A stretch of DNA of 64,000 nt from Allolobophora icterica (GCA_963556255.1 OY744606.1:75473618-75537617), one strand, 5' to 3'; counted from the first letter of the stretch, positions 1-12,441 are shown. Made by a program: numbers and translations. Notes: generated from the letters alone by a model not told the origin.

Positions 1-466
1 TGATGCGGAAGTAAGCTCAGGTAGGGAAAGGAAAGGAACGGTAGGTAACTTAAGGTGAAGTAAGGTGTGGTGAGGTGAGCTAAGACTTAAGATAAAGAAG
101 GTAAGGCAAAGTAATGCAAGGTGAGTAAAGATATGGCAAAGTGAATTAAGTTAAGGTAGGGCAAGGTAAGTTAAGGCAAGGTAAAGGTAAGGCAAGGTAA
201 GTTCAAGTAAAGTAATTTAAGTCAGTAAAGTCAGATTAGGTGAAGGCTTATAAGTAAGCTGAGGTAAGGTAAGCCTGAGGTAAGTTCAGATCAGGTAAGT
301 TTAGGGTAAGTAAGATAAACGAAGATGAGGCAATGTAAGGTCACGGTAGTCAGATGAGATAATGTAAGATAAGACGAGGTAAGTATGGCCAGGTAAGGTA
401 AAATAATACAGGTAAGATTAGGTAATGTCAGGTCTAGTTAGGTAAATGAGGTGAAGTAAAGCAAGG
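1..466. repeat. Degenerate AAGGT-type tandem repeat
   Basis: Almost every base belongs to imperfect copies of a five- to six-base unit close to AAGGT/AGGTA, with scattered substitutions. It continues off the left edge. No open frame of note. An old, diverged simple array. Confidence 0.85.
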
Positions 467-487
467 TAGTTGCGTTCTATTTCTTCT

Positions 488-540
488 TCTGTCCGTCTGT
501 CTGTCTGTCTGTCTGTCCGGCCATCCGTCTTTTCTGTCCA
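488..540. repeat. CTGT microsatellite
   Basis: Short run of CTGT units with imperfect edges, directly after the degenerate AAGGT array. Confidence 0.8.
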
Positions 541-2820
541 AATTTAGCAGTCTTCATAAGCTCTAGAAAGTATTGTCACTGTGCCTCTTATAATGGATTT
601 GAATACGTCTGGATCTGAAGGAATCCGATTGCAATGGATTAGACGAATTTATAAACAAATGCCCCCTCCCCCTAATATTTTGGACAAGTTTACGTCAGTG
701 GTTGATGAACTAAGATTTTGCGTATGGGTGACAAATTTAAATCAGTTTGCTTCATCAAAACCCAATTTCACATCGACAGTGTAACCAATAGAAGCAAAGC
801 TCTGTATGCGCTAAATGAGAGTTTAGGATCGCGGGTATGGGAATGCTTCTGGATGACATATATTGGTCTGCAGACTCTTAATATGCGATTTAGTTTGCTT
901 TATTACTGCACGTATGCAGTACCGCATGATACCGGGCTGAGTTTATAATATTTGACACCCCTGTCGCTACCCTGTTCAGTCGGAGAGTGATCTTTCCCTT
1001 GAGATCATGAATATTGATTGATATTGAAGACTGCTCATGCATATTCATGCATATCCTGCATCTAAATTAATACACCTAAATCTCGGTCTCACTTTGCTTA
1101 GTTGTCAGATACAGGTTGATTTTTTATATGCGATTTCTCGCCATGAGACAAATAATGTGCATTGATAAATGTGCAAATATATTTGGAGCAAAAACTCTGG
1201 AAGTCCTAACGGTATAAGATTATGGAAAATATTAATAAATCAATCGCGTTCCCGTTTCTCGTACTATGTCACAGGTATTGGAAATGTAAATGTAAATCTT
1301 AGAAATTTTCTGTCTGCGCCACAAAAATGCCGAGTCAGAGAGACCTGGTTAAACCGGCGCAATATTAATCGAATTGTTGGATCCGGGTTTGATTGACAAA
1401 AAGACGCAACACTAACACGTCGTGTGTTTAATAGATAACAAGCAGTTTTTTTGCCAAAGTCACTTAAGTTAAAATCAATTGCTGATTCTAATTAAAGATG
1501 TAGTTTTGACTTGTCGCCGATTACAGTCTGGCAGAAACCCGAACTTATACTAAAGCAGCCATACCCTGCATCTAATCCTGGACCATTCTACGACCATGTC
1601 TAAGAACACTTATCCGCCCTTCCGTCACCCCATTACGATTGCAATGTCTCTATCTCATCTTCCGGATATTAACTTGATTACAGCTTGGCTTTGGCGCCTT
1701 GTGCAGTATGCACCGGCGCAATAGGAGTTACCTCTGTCGCAGCCTAATCCCCGGATTCTGACAACAAAGATCAGGCTCTTGCGGACTTGAATTGATTAAT
1801 TAAGCCGATTTCCCTGGTCCAGCTCTTGTGTATGGGTAAGACATTTCGGAAACTCCCATTTAAGTTTTGCAGGAATGTATTCCGTCATTGTTTACACCAT
1901 ATATCATTCTAATTTAAAGTGTCTCCGCACCTGGACTTAAGGATGTTTTACGATGCCAATAATTGCCAAGCAATTGGGAAAAGTTAAATAACAAACTGTT
2001 GTTGCCAGTTTCCATTTCAGAACAAAAGTGATTAACGTCGTCCTCCTACTTCCAATTGTTATTGAAACAACTGCAGGTAGGAGGAACATTCTCAAACTCT
2101 TCTAAAGGCTGTTACGGCCACGCAGACCAGCGTCCCGAAGCCCCAATAACTCGGTCTATAGTGACAGTCTGAAAGAAAGAAAAGAGGGAACAATGAAGTT
2201 CAGAGGCAGTGACAGTAACAGAGAGACTGAGAAAGACACGTACAGAGACACGGTCAGCGAGAGATAGAGATAAGATGAGGTTTAGTTACCAAAAACGTAA
2301 TTTAGCTATTCTGTTCCCTTTATTTATTCATATATTCATTTTATTGTTTTCTAGCCAGACCATCGAACCCCAGATCGGCCATTGCATCAAACGGCAATTA
2401 CACAAGACACTACGAGACTCGATTTGGTTCGTCTGATTTCAAATGCAGCTCTCATTAGCAACAATCGACACATTGAAATTGGTTTGCGTAATATCTCGTC
2501 CAACCCATTAATATTACAACAGCCAATACGGCAACGGGCTGGCCTCTGGTGAGCTGCCGAGCGTGGATCTGCCACACGGTGGCCTGCCGTTGATACGGAG
2601 CGGGGTCCCTCTGTGTGGTCGGAGTCGTTAATAATTACTGGACTCATTGTGGCGGCGTGTTCAAAGCGTCACGTCCTTTGAAAGTAAAGAGGTTCGCGTC
2701 GACAGCTGAGGTGTTATGCACTGTGACACCGTTTTCATTTCGATGGCTAGTTAAGTACTGATGCAAGGTTGGATAAGTAGCCCTGCGGTTGACCGTTCAA
2801 GCTGTGGTTTGGTGGACTAA
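541..2820. other. Unique DNA, no gene recognised
   Basis: Several frames are open for 60-86 codons but none shows a recognisable domain, and they overlap on both strands. The only repeat-like stretch I can tie to others is about 1765-1860, which resembles the 3' part of the SINE-like sequence at 10825-10930 (shared 'gcggacttgaatt' and 'tttcggaaa' blocks). Confidence 0.6.
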
Positions 2821-3493
2821 GAAGTAGTCAGAAGTAGGGCTGGCAGGCAGGCAGACAGCCAGGCAGACAGGCAGACGGGTACAAAGACAGGCAGGCGCAG
2901 ACAGGCAGGCAGGAAGGCAGCCAGGTAGAAAGACAGGCAGATAGGCAGACGGGTACAAAGACAGGCAGGCGCAGATCGGCAGAGGAAGACAGTGAGACAG
3001 GCATATGTAACCAAATACCTCACAGGGATAAACTCATGGATAGACATGAAAGACAGAACAAAGATATTCAGACCTGTAGACAGACAGACAGACAGACAGA
3101 ACATACAGACAGACAGACAGAAAAGACAGACAGACAGACAGGCCGAAAAGACAGAAAAAAGATATTCAGACCTGTAGACAGACAGACAGACAGACAGAAA
3201 AGACAGAAAAAAGACTTTCAGACCTGTAGACAGACAGACAGACAGACAGACAGAAAAGACAGGCAGACAGACAGACAGACAGGGCGAAAAGACAGAAAAA
3301 AGATATTCAGACCTGTAGACAGACAGACAGACAGACAGAAAAGACAGAAAAAAGACATTCAGACCTGTAGACAGACAGACAGACAGACAGAAAAGACAGG
3401 AAAAAGACATTCAGACCTGTAGACAGACAGACAGAAAAGACAGGCAGACAGACAGACAGAAAAGACAGAAAAAAGACATTCAGACCTGTAGTC

Positions 3494-3542
<49 letters not shown>

Positions 3543-3545
3543 GGC
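2821..3545. repeat. CAGA/CAGG microsatellite with an embedded minisatellite
   Basis: Runs of CAGA/GACA (CAGG-rich before about 2990). From about 3067 a longer unit, roughly 50 bp, recurs about seven times: the block 'ttcagacctgtag' (near 3067, 3167, 3219, 3307, 3359, 3410 and 3479), then a CAGA run, then 'aaaagacagaaaaaaga'. Long frames here on both strands are products of the repeat, not genes. Confidence 0.9.
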
Positions 3546-3605
3546 AGATGAAACCGCCAACATACAAATCGTAATCGAAAACTTCCAAATTTCAAGAGCG
3601 TTACT

Positions 3606-3872
3606 TTAAAGCGAAACGCCGAGCACCAGTTTATTCACGAGCGCTGCGTCGTATCCGAGGGGTTGTCCAGAGATCGATGTCCATTGGAGGTCGGAGTCCG
3701 ATTGCCCGAGAAACCAGATAGGCAGAGCAGCTTTTACGGGAGGGGGGTTCACTGAGGACGAGAAAGCATAGCAGGCAGAGAGGATAGATGGGTTAAGGTA
3801 GGAAATCTGGAAGACGCGAGACTTCAGTTTGGAGTGGAAAGCCTGTGGGGTCATAAGTAGAGGAGCCCGAAG
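3606..3872 (-). repeat. Dispersed-repeat fragment, possibly retroposon-derived
   Basis: An 89-codon minus-strand frame covers this stretch. Around 3790-3860 its translation resembles the minus-strand translation at 40232-40310 (a SKLK...F.YL...LS pattern), which lies inside a hAT element. That suggests a dispersed repeat rather than a gene. Family not identified. Confidence 0.35.
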
Positions 3873-3874
3873 CA

Positions 3875-4131
3875 CATGGGCGTCTGGAGGGAGGAAGGGG
3901 GCATTTGCCCCCCTGGATTTTGAAAGTATTTTATAAAAATGAAATCTTTTGATTATTATGATTATTCCAACAGTCCCAACACAATATTCAATGCTAAAAA
4001 ACGCTTAATTATTTAGGTATTCAATGCAAAAAAATGTCATTTTGCCCCCCCCCCTACAAAATTTTGCTCCCCCTAGAAAATGTTGCCCCCGCCTAGAAAT
4101 TCCCCCAACAAAATTTCTGCGGACGCCCATG
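3875..4131. mobile_element. Short inverted-repeat element (MITE), CATGGGCGTC ends
   Basis: Begins CATGGGCGTC (3875-3884) and ends GACGCCCATG (4122-4131), a perfect 10-bp terminal inverted repeat. The 257-bp interior is non-coding with runs of C and G next to the ends. The element at 25224-25493 has similar ends and G/C runs. I could not fix a target duplication. Confidence 0.65.
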
Positions 4132-4265
4132 CCGAGACAGACGATGGTGGGGGAGTGGCGGCATTGCTGGAGGAACTGAGAATATGCGGAATTCAGAGGA
4201 AAGTTTGTTCCAGAGTTGAGGTGCACAGCGGGAAAAACTAGTATAGACAGATAAGCAAAGGATAG
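4132..4265. repeat. Dispersed repeat fragment
   Basis: Contains a 'gaaagtttgttccagag'-like block resembling phrases at 23370-23410 and 40370-40400. These look like the same repeat class, part of which is carried inside the hAT at 39762-40564. Family unknown. Confidence 0.3.
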
Positions 4266-4315
4266 CCTATCTATATATTCACATATGCATGAAAGTGTGT
4301 ATATATGTCGTGTAT

Positions 4316-4412
4316 ATGTAATCCTATGTATGTATGTATGTTTGTATGTATGTATGTATGTATGTATGCATGCATGTATGTAGGTGTGTACGTTACAGTA
4401 CGTATGTATGTC
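4316..4412. repeat. ATGT microsatellite
   Basis: ATGT units with interruptions (ATGC, GTGT). Confidence 0.85.
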
Positions 4413-4634
4413 TGCATAAGAACATTCCGGCGGCCATCCTCTAGGACCACTTCTCAAGTGGAAGGTAGTTGTCAATTTCGTTTATACCATTCTAATACAC
4501 GTATTTATGTTGTGCTTGAATTTCTGCCTAAAACAGCAGACACTAAACATAGCATTAAATTTGTCTCATTAGCTCATTGTCTCTATAGAGCCCTTATCAC
4601 ATGTCCAAGACGTCAGGCGATGGTTGGTATTGTA

Positions 4635-5000
4635 AATGTAACCAGGTTATTTAGTTGAACATAACCATCCCTGAATGCGGTAATATCAAAGAATCCACAG
4701 AAGGCTACAATAGTTGAAGCAGTGTGTCTTGATAGGGGGCGCCAGTGACGATTATGATGATGATGATGATGACGACGACAACGATGAACATGATATAATT
4801 AATGCACTGTAGTAATAACGGTGACGATGAGACGATGAGACAGTTAAACTAATCACAAACTGTGTCGTCTCCTGGCGACTGAATTGGAAATGAATCTTTT
4901 CACTGGCGCCCCCTGTCAAGACTATTGTAGCCTTCTGTGGATTCTCTGATGTTACCGCATTCAGTGATCTCAATGTTTAACTAAATAACCTGGTTACATT
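4635..5000. mobile_element. Foldback element with about 100-bp inverted arms
   Basis: The left arm (4635 to about 4748) begins AATGTAACCAGGTTATTTAG. The right arm (about 4898-5000) is its imperfect reverse complement and ends at the mirror of that word. Both arms share blocks such as 'gaatccacagaaggctacaat' in opposite sense and a central 'ggcgcc(a/c)' block. The loop of about 150 bp contains a short GAT run. No coding capacity: a foldback-type non-autonomous element. Confidence 0.75.
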
Positions 5001-5042
5001 CGTGGTCATCGTGGTCGTCGTTGTCATCATCGTCATCATCGA

Positions 5043-5096
<54 letters not shown>

Positions 5097-5144
5097 AATC
5101 GTCATCATCATCGTGGTCGTCGTTGTCATTATCCTCATCCTCGA

Positions 5145-5211
<67 letters not shown>

Positions 5212-5276
5212 GTCATCGTCATCGTCATCATCATTGTCATCATCATCGTGGTCGTCGTCATCATCCTCATCCTCGA

Positions 5277-5331
<55 letters not shown>

Positions 5332-5341
5332 TTCATCATCG

Positions 5342-5373
<32 letters not shown>

Positions 5374-5383
5374 TTCATCATCG

Positions 5384-5439
<56 letters not shown>

Positions 5440-5660
5440 TTCATCATCGTCATCGTCATCATCATCAGCATCATCATTATCAAAACTGTAATTATCATCA
5501 TCATCATTATAATCAACATAATTTTCATTATCATCATCAGCAGCAGCAGCATCATTATCAAAATTGTCATTATTATCATCATCATCATTATAATCAACAT
5601 AATTTTCATCATCATCATCATCATCTTCACTATCATTGTCATCATCGATTCGTCCACTAA
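5001..5660. repeat. Long CAT/ATC trinucleotide array
   Basis: About 650 bp of CAT with GTC, TTC and GAC variant triplets. It abuts the right arm of the foldback element exactly. Open frames of up to 232 codons (poly-Ile, poly-Ser, poly-Met) are artefacts of the repeat. Confidence 0.95.
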
Positions 5661-5685
5661 AGAACAGGTGGTCAAATAAAGAGTA

Positions 5686-5688
<3 letters not shown>

Positions 5689-5724
<36 letters not shown>

Positions 5725-5725
5725 C
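5689..5725. repeat. TTAC microsatellite
   Basis: Nine or so TTAC units. Confidence 0.9.
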
Positions 5726-5884
5726 ATCACTAAACTGGTGATCATATATTACTTTATCATCATCTTGTCTAATCTAACGACTTTGAAAACACCCTTATCA
5801 TGATGTACAGCAGGCCATCAAACGATTTTCACTTCAGGTGAAATCGTAGGAAAAATTAGTCGGCTGCAGAAACCAGAACAGATG

Positions 5885-6052
5885 CTGTTGTCATCCTCAT
5901 CATCAGCGCCAAAATCTTCACAATCATCATTGCCATCATCTTCATCACCATCAGTCCCATCATCTTCATCATCATCATAGCCATCATCTTCACCATCATC
6001 ATTGCCATCATCTTCATCACCATCAGTCCGCTCATCTTCATCATCATTACAA
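5885..6052. repeat. Degenerate CAT minisatellite
   Basis: Imperfect tandem units of about 24 bp made of CAT, CTT and ACC triplets ('catcatcttcatcaccatcag'-like). The Asp/Glu-rich minus-strand frame (5818-6069) is a consequence of the triplets. Confidence 0.75.
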
Positions 6053-6520
6053 ACAGAATTTACTACCAAAGCGACAAAGCTAACCTCAAGCTAGCTCAGG
6101 CTAGTATGTAGGTGCAGCTGTCCATAGATCCCAGACTCATTCATATCGCAACTCATCAGTATTCCGAATGTGTTCTTTATAATAGCTGTTGAATAAGCGC
6201 ACAATTTATCTCTCTCCAATACAACTGCGTCTGCTATCGCGTTCGTATCGAGTACGCAGTTTATCATAGGTTTCCTGGTTTGAATCGGACGGTGCCTTGT
6301 CTGACTAGCCGCATAAAAACCCTTCTCATAAAGTCTCGTTCGTCTTTCTTTTTTTCTTCGTTTCTCGCTTTTCTCGATGGGTCATTGCATAAAAAACAGC
6401 TCCCACTGGAGCTCGAGGATTTGCATCTAAAAATCTTGACGTGGAATGCGATGATTTTCGTCCAGAAATCTGAATATGGAATTTAAGGATTTTTGCCTAA
6501 AACAAGATTATTTGTGGTGC
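6053..6520. other. Unique DNA, nothing recognised
   Basis: No domain, RNA gene or tandem repeat seen. Confidence 0.5.
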
Positions 6521-6625
6521 ACGGTAGAAGAGTGGCTACGGCGCACGACTTGTACCGCAGAGAAGTCGGGTTTGAGCCTTCACAGGGACAATTCCCGTGT
6601 AAAGACCTTGAGAAAGTCCTTCACT
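6520..6625 (+). mobile_element. tRNA-derived SINE (short copy)
   Basis: A tRNA-like head: an A-box-like 'gaagagtggctac' near 6530 and a B-box-like 'gtcgggtttgagcc' near 6568. It is followed by 'aaagaccttgagaaagtcc', the degenerate form of the 'gggaccttgngcaagtcc' block shared with the SINEs at 19622 and 50160. The head does not close into a proper cloverleaf, so it is not a tRNA gene. Confidence 0.6.
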
Positions 6626-7262
6626 ATAATTAACATGACATAACATAACATAATTCTTTATTGTATCTCATCATGAATCGAACGAAACAGAGAATAACAA
6701 ATAAACACACAAAAAAAACAAATGATGATTGAATTTTACAAAAAGGACAAATGCGTGTGGCAACTAGGTGGGATACAATTGGGAGTTCCAGAAGGGACTA
6801 TCGTCCCGCATAGGAGGAACCCCCAGGTAATAACATTAGAGTCACTACATGACGATCCAGGCAGGTTAGCAACATCATTAAAGAGCCTTAGCATAAGTGG
6901 TCACAAGACTATTACAATCATCATTAACGTTATATAAACGGAAGTATGCAGACTTAACTAAAGAGAGTTGACAAAAATATAACACGAGAATTTAAAAAAA
7001 TGCAAGAGGAAGAAGCAAGAGAAACCAAGCTAGGAGAGCCTGGTGCATTATCATTAGTGATTCATTATATGCATTCTTAGTGATCTTTCGAAGGAAGTAA
7101 TAGTTGATAAATTACGAATTTCCCATGGCAAGTTGTTCCATATAATAGGACCCATGTACTTTATAGATTGCTTCCTATATATAGTTAGTACGAAAGCTTA
7201 TCGCTTCACGCCTCAGATTTCGACTGGCTGACCTTGCGTGGGTAATAAATGCAATAGGGAGT
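6626..7262 (-). mobile_element. LINE 3' end (CR1/Jockey-like), 5'-truncated
   Basis: On the minus strand around 7085-7170 a frame reads the pattern GPIIWNNLPWEIRNLS, followed by SFERSLRMH. This is the C-terminal signature (G..WN.LP..IR....SF...L) of non-LTR retrotransposon polyproteins. Upstream (7180-7260) is a less conserved stretch interrupted by a stop. Downstream is about 430 bp of AT-rich 3' untranslated sequence ending in AATAAAG and a short TTATG-type tail (about 6626-6656), the usual end of such an insertion. No intact reverse transcriptase. Confidence 0.65.
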
Positions 7263-8075
7263 TATAGGGAGTTAACAAATAGGCCTAAAGTGTCTCATCA
7301 TGGAATTAACGACAGCGATTGTTCTCCTTTTTAAACTGAATTTCCTAATGACGTAGCAAAGTTTGTTGATTTATCCAATGAAATCGTCTTTAAGAACTTT
7401 GTTTCGGTCACGTTCAGATTAGCTCTCATCAACATCCAACAGCTACTGACGTGATCTGATAAAGCAAGACCTTCCTTTAACATCATACAGGCTGGTGCAG
7501 AGATTAGTGTCTCTTTACACGGTGCTATATAAATTTCTAGAGTGCACTTACAATTTCGTGATTGCACTTACAATTTCGTGACAGATCAACGTAATAGATA
7601 ACGACCCTCTAGCGAATCAGTTTATAACATTGAAAACATTATAAGTCACAAGCATTGTGTCACCAAGCGAAACAACAACACAATTTATGATAATTACATG
7701 AATATTTTACTAACGATATATATTACATACTACAGAGGTGAGACGCGTTTTATCCCGGCCATCGTACATTCAAGGTCATCCAATGTACCCACTGAACTTA
7801 GACTTGACCAGGCTTAAAGGTCTAAGTTCCAGAGGTCAACACAAGGCTTTGGTAGGACTTGGTTGGTTGTTGTCAAAGCGAAGCATCTCACATTGTTACT
7901 GCTAAAAGCAGAATGGTTAAGTATCGTTGTATTCAGATTGTCCAAACTCTGATGAGCTTCTCTTAAAATTGTGTTGGAAGAGATACATAAATTTCCTAGT
8001 GCAGTATTCTGACGACGAAGGTCTTTGCTATGAAAATAGTTATCTGGACATTTTAAGATCCAGTCTGATCTGACT
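7263..8075. other. Unique DNA with a 20-bp tandem duplication
   Basis: Nothing coding recognised. A 20-bp duplication ('tgcacttacaatttcgtga' twice) lies at about 7543-7582. Confidence 0.5.
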
Positions 8076-8490
8076 ATGGCGACAGACAGACAGACAGACA
8101 AACAGGCAGGCAGACTGACCAGTGAGACAATCAGACCGGCCGAGAGAGAGACAGAGAGACAGAGAGAGACAGAGACAGAGACAGAGAGACAGAGAGACAG
8201 AGAGAGACAGAGAGAGAGAGAGAGGCAGACAGTCAGACAGACAGTCAGATAGACAGACATGAGCCAAGACATAGACAAAACCACATATGTAGATAGAAAG
8301 AACCACAGGCACTGACAGAGAGACAGATTTAGAGACAGAGCAGTTAGGCAGAGAAACAGATAGACACATACAAAGATTGAGACACAAACAGGGCACAAAC
8401 AGAATAAACACCCAGACGTACACACACATACAGAGACAGACACATGTACATAAAACCAGGCAGACACACACAAACACTCGCACAGACAGA
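8076..8490. repeat. CAGA/GAGA purine-rich array
   Basis: CAGA at the left, pure GAGA/GACA in the middle, then ACACA-type units. Long minus-strand frames rich in Cys, Leu, Ser and Val are repeat artefacts. Confidence 0.85.
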
Positions 8491-9130
8491 GGAGGACGAC
8501 AGAGATCTATAGCTAAGGGGGCAAAGCGTTCACCCCGGTCCCATTCCTCATAATTATCTGCCAAGTGTTTCACCCTTAAAACTGGCCATTATTCAACTCA
8601 CGCCGGACGTGGCCAGGCATCATCATCTCTACATCACCGCATTTCATCACTCGATCCCCGTCATTCACTCGATTTCCGCCTTTCCATCCGCCCCTTCATC
8701 CATCACCCTATACCAGCTTCCTTGTTCGGCCGCGATTGGGTCCCGCAGCCGTCCAGACAACGCCCGTCCTCTCGGAGAACGAATGCATCACGCGCGTGTC
8801 CGGAGGAAGCCGGGATGTTTAACAGGATCGGGAAATTGATGACCGCTATCGAAAGTTTCTATTCAGCCGGTGACGGTCACGATAATTCACCTTACGAGCC
8901 GACCGATCGCATCGTGCGTTCAGATCGCGTTCAGACTCTCTCTACAGCTCTGAACGATGTTTGCGCTGGCTGCAGAATTAGTTGTTTACGAGGTGTAGAC
9001 TGTAGAAGTTAGGTTTTCTGATGATGGTACTGTAATATCATAAGCAATAAATTAGAAATCCACGTTTTGTAAAGTGTGTGTTGTTATAGAAAGACGTAAC
9101 ACGTAAGCAAATATTGGACGTCAGAGATTC
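8491..9130. other. Unique DNA, no gene recognised
   Basis: Moderately GC-rich around 8690-8900 with overlapping open frames of 76 and 96 codons on the plus strand. Neither shows a domain, and low-complexity His/Ser content argues against coding. Confidence 0.45.
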
Positions 9131-9530
9131 CTATTCTGCTGGGAATCGATATCTGTATGGATCCGAATGTTGGCACATACGGAAGGAGGACAAAAAGAGG
9201 CTATTGCTGCGGGAAATGAGTTGGGTAGGAACTAGGAAGTTTACTGGATGCAACTAGACGAGACAGGATTCGCAATGAGGTGGTCCGGAAGGAGATGGGT
9301 TGAGACACTGCTAGAAAAGATTAGAAAAAAGAAGACAGACCTGGTGTCGACATGTAGCAAGTATGGACAACAGGAAACTATCATCCAGAGTACTTTATGG
9401 TCACGTGGTGGAAACACGGAGCCGGGGAAGACAAACAAATACATGGATGGACAATGTCAAAGAAGATCCAAATGCGCAAGGAATGAATATGAGAATTGCC
9501 GTTGACACAAGCTGAGACAGATCGAAATGG
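9131..9530 (+). pseudogene. Decayed RTE-type reverse transcriptase C-terminus
   Basis: Reading across frames on the plus strand gives recognisable pieces in the right order: LYGSECW..RKEDKKRLL near 9145, a 'TRK' segment near 9235, a KI.KR(R)..W..HVA.MDN segment near 9325, SRVLYGHV near 9390 and T(N)TWMDNVKED near 9440. This order matches the C-terminal region of RTE-like LINE reverse transcriptases (...FGH..RM...RL...V..G...GKR.RG.P...W.D.V..D). Stops and shifts break it, so it is an old dead copy. A CAGA run follows at about 9575-9635. Confidence 0.6.
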
Positions 9531-9639
9531 AGAAATCTTGTTCAAACTTAGTCGTCTGCACACACCTGACAGAAGACAGACAGACAGAGATTGAGAGAGC
9601 GAGAGAGAAAGAGAGACAGACAGACAGACAGAAAGAAAG

Positions 9640-10765
9640 ACATGAATTCTGTTTCTGCTAGGATCGATATTCTGATGCGTAATTTCCCAAACGTAGTTTC
9701 TGAATGTTTTGGCGTACGATGTATATAAGATAGCCTACTTTTCGTTCTGGTAATCTAGGCCACCTTTTCTCAAATGTAGAATCAGAATTCACTGCGTGTG
9801 ACATTTACGAGTTTCGCCAATATCTGACGCTTCCCGAAGCACAGATTTAGCTTATGATAGGTAAAAATTACATCATTCTATGACAACAAACATCTTCAAA
9901 ACTCCCATTTGTTAAGTTGCACTTTCCAAAACATAGAATTAGAATTTACCGCATACGTATGATAAAAATGATAGTCTAAGTTTCGCCTAATTCCGAAGTT
10001 TACAGAGCTAGGTACAGTTGAGGCAGCTTAAGAATTAATAGGAATTTTATCACCTTTTACGATTTCTATGATAAATTTTAATATCGCGCATCATCCCGCA
10101 TAGTATACGCATTATCTGAGAAAATGGGTTTTCCTCCCCAACTCCCACTCGGCCACATCAGTTTAATGGTAGTGCCAGTCCAAAGCCTTGATAAATGCCT
10201 ATTCATTATAACACAACGACGTTAGACAGAAACTACCCATGAACTCTCGTGGCTTGCCAGTTCTCATAAGCTCTCCCATTGACCTTCCAAGCAGTTTCCA
10301 CATGTCTACACGTATAATTATGCGAGTAGGCTACGCGTTGTAGCCCGAACTATTTCTTTTTCATTTCACGAGAATCGCAAATCATTCCATATCGGAATAG
10401 CCTTAGAAAATCTACCTATTCCTTCCTCGCAGAAAATCGGAATGGAAATATGGCGACGTAAGTGAGGCTTTGGCCAATCTTTCTGACAGATAAGATAAGA
10501 CGAAATCTCGTTAACAGCGAATTCCTTTGAGGAGTTTAACGTAGTTTCTTGACGACGAATACAATGGCACAAGTGACGATCGATCATCGATACCATCAAA
10601 CCATTGACAACGTCCGGCCGATGTATTTTAGCGGACTCACCACACACAATGAACCACATCTTTTGTATTAGTATTATTTTATATTAAAAAAATATTTATA
10701 GGCCCTATATTCACCTGCACTACATTTTATTTTATCACTTTATCACCCAAGTATTAGTTTATGGG
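9640..10765. other. Unique AT-rich DNA, no gene recognised
   Basis: Two stretches (about 9775-9850 and 9920-10000) look like diverged copies of each other (an 'agaattNagaattNaccgc' block followed by 'gtttcgcc'). Otherwise I see no feature. A 97-codon minus-strand frame at 10366-10659 has no recognisable domain. Confidence 0.45.
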
Positions 10766-10769
10766 CCAG

Positions 10770-11150
10770 TGAGCATAGTGAGCATAATGCTTGACCTCCA
10801 CGGACTCTGACCTGGCTACGGAACGGACAAGGCTACTGCGGACTTGATTTGATATAGCGCCGGTGATAAGCTGGTCTCCCTGGCGTGGCTTTTGTGTGGC
10901 GCTGAGAAATTTCGGAAATTTACATTTACATTACAATATTATTCGTAGGCAGAGTGATCGGGGTTCAAATCTCCACCAGAGGAGATATTATTAGTTTCGA
11001 AATTTCTGCTTCACCTGCGCCCCCTAGCCAACTAAACTACAATGTGCAAACTGACAGTACACTGTCGGTGGGAAGATAAGACGTCGAGGGAGAGGACTGG
11101 CCACCCAACCTTATATAACGAGGCTAAGGAAATGAATTGTTTTGTGTAGT
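10770..11150 (+). mobile_element. SINE fragments, family sharing 'cccctagccaact' body
   Basis: About 10840-10930 has the 3' phrase 'agctggtctccctggcgtggct...ggcgctgagaaat' seen also at 12950-13005 and 40158-40220. About 10945-11140 contains the B-box-like 'ggggttcaaatctcc', the body phrase 'cacctgcgccccctagccaact', a 'cactgtcgg' block and 'ggccacccaacc...cgaggctaag'. The same order occurs in the fuller copy at 12775-13075. These are overlapping or rearranged partial copies. Confidence 0.6.
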
Positions 11151-12284
11151 GCTACTGTCCACCCTCAGTTCTTAAAATGAAAGGTTCGTTACAGCATGTC
11201 TTTTGTCTTCACCTGTCTTAGTCCTCTATCTCTGCCTCTTACTGTTTGTATCACTCTAGCTTCCTACTGCATCTATATATGTGGGTGGCGGACCACCGTG
11301 TTTCAGGAATGCAAGTATAATATTTTAATGGACTCAGAGCGACTGGCATTATATGCGGCATGTTTTATAGCCTATTCACTGTTCACAATGGTCGCGTATT
11401 TTATTACAATACATGCTCTTATTATTTACACAGCATACTTTGTATTGAATCTATTGTATATTTTATTATTAAAATAAATATGATTTGGTAGGCTTATACG
11501 TGTAATATAATATTATGTTCAGTGGCCCGTGGGAATATGATGTTCCCCTCTCCTCAACGACGCTGCGTGATAAATCGCAATTTTTTTGTATATTAGATAG
11601 CCATATTTAAGGATCTTGTGATATTCTTAAAATATTAAAATATACGAATATTCTTCAAATACACAGCAAATAAAGAGTTGGCAACATGTTTAATATAATT
11701 ATATCGAAAATGGTAGGCCATAGATACGGCGTCTGTTTGTCACAGGCGAATCAAAAGTCACCTTACTTCACCGAAGGCTTAAAGGTTCGACGTACATAAT
11801 TACTATGATTATAATTAATTGCCGTAATTAGCTTCACTTTACTTTATCTAACCTTTTCTTTGCCGCAACCTAACCTGTCGTTATATTTTAAAGAAGATGT
11901 TTACGCCATTCGCGGTATAGTACGAAGTCTTACACATCGTCACAGGTCGAATGTTTACGTTGCTGCCGTATTAGACCAGAGGCATCGCTGCTCTAAATTG
12001 GGACCAACGTACGAAAGCTGAGCCTCAAATACATCATTTATCGGAATCAACGAAGCGCATATTTGACTGATTCTAAGCAAAGCCGAAGTATCAATCCAGC
12101 CAACCATATCCGTCTTCCTCATAATCCAGGCTTTGACGCCAAACCTGTCCCAGTCCATTAACGTTCTTCCAGCGCCTCTGGCAATAACTGATGAAATTGG
12201 GATCTGAGACCGATGTCCATCATTCGTCTGACTTTGTAAACAGCACTGCTGTCGATTTGGCAAAGTCTTTGTGGGTGGGGGAGT
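11151..12284. other. Unique AT-rich DNA, no gene recognised
   Basis: A 93-codon plus-strand frame (11196-11477) is hydrophobic along its length, but AT-rich random DNA gives this composition and it matches no family I recognise. Nothing else seen. Confidence 0.45.

Positions 12285-12441
<157 letters not shown>

Noticed and set aside
1..466. Telomeric repeat
   Set aside because: Units are AAGGT-like and degenerate. No run of TTAGGG or its complement.
3060..3545. CRISPR-like array (recurring 'ttcagacctgtag')
   Set aside because: The intervening sequence is itself CAGA repeat, so this is a compound minisatellite.
4977..5679. Frames of 232 and 225 codons (poly-Met, poly-Ile, poly-Ser)
   Set aside because: They follow the CAT trinucleotide array exactly and are open on both strands.
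8609..9012. Host exon at 8609-9012
   Set aside because: Two overlapping frames with His/Ser low complexity and no splice or domain support.
11196..11477. Multi-pass membrane protein of 93 residues
   Set aside because: AT-rich DNA readily yields Ile/Leu/Tyr/Phe-rich frames. No family pattern, no codon signal, no neighbours.
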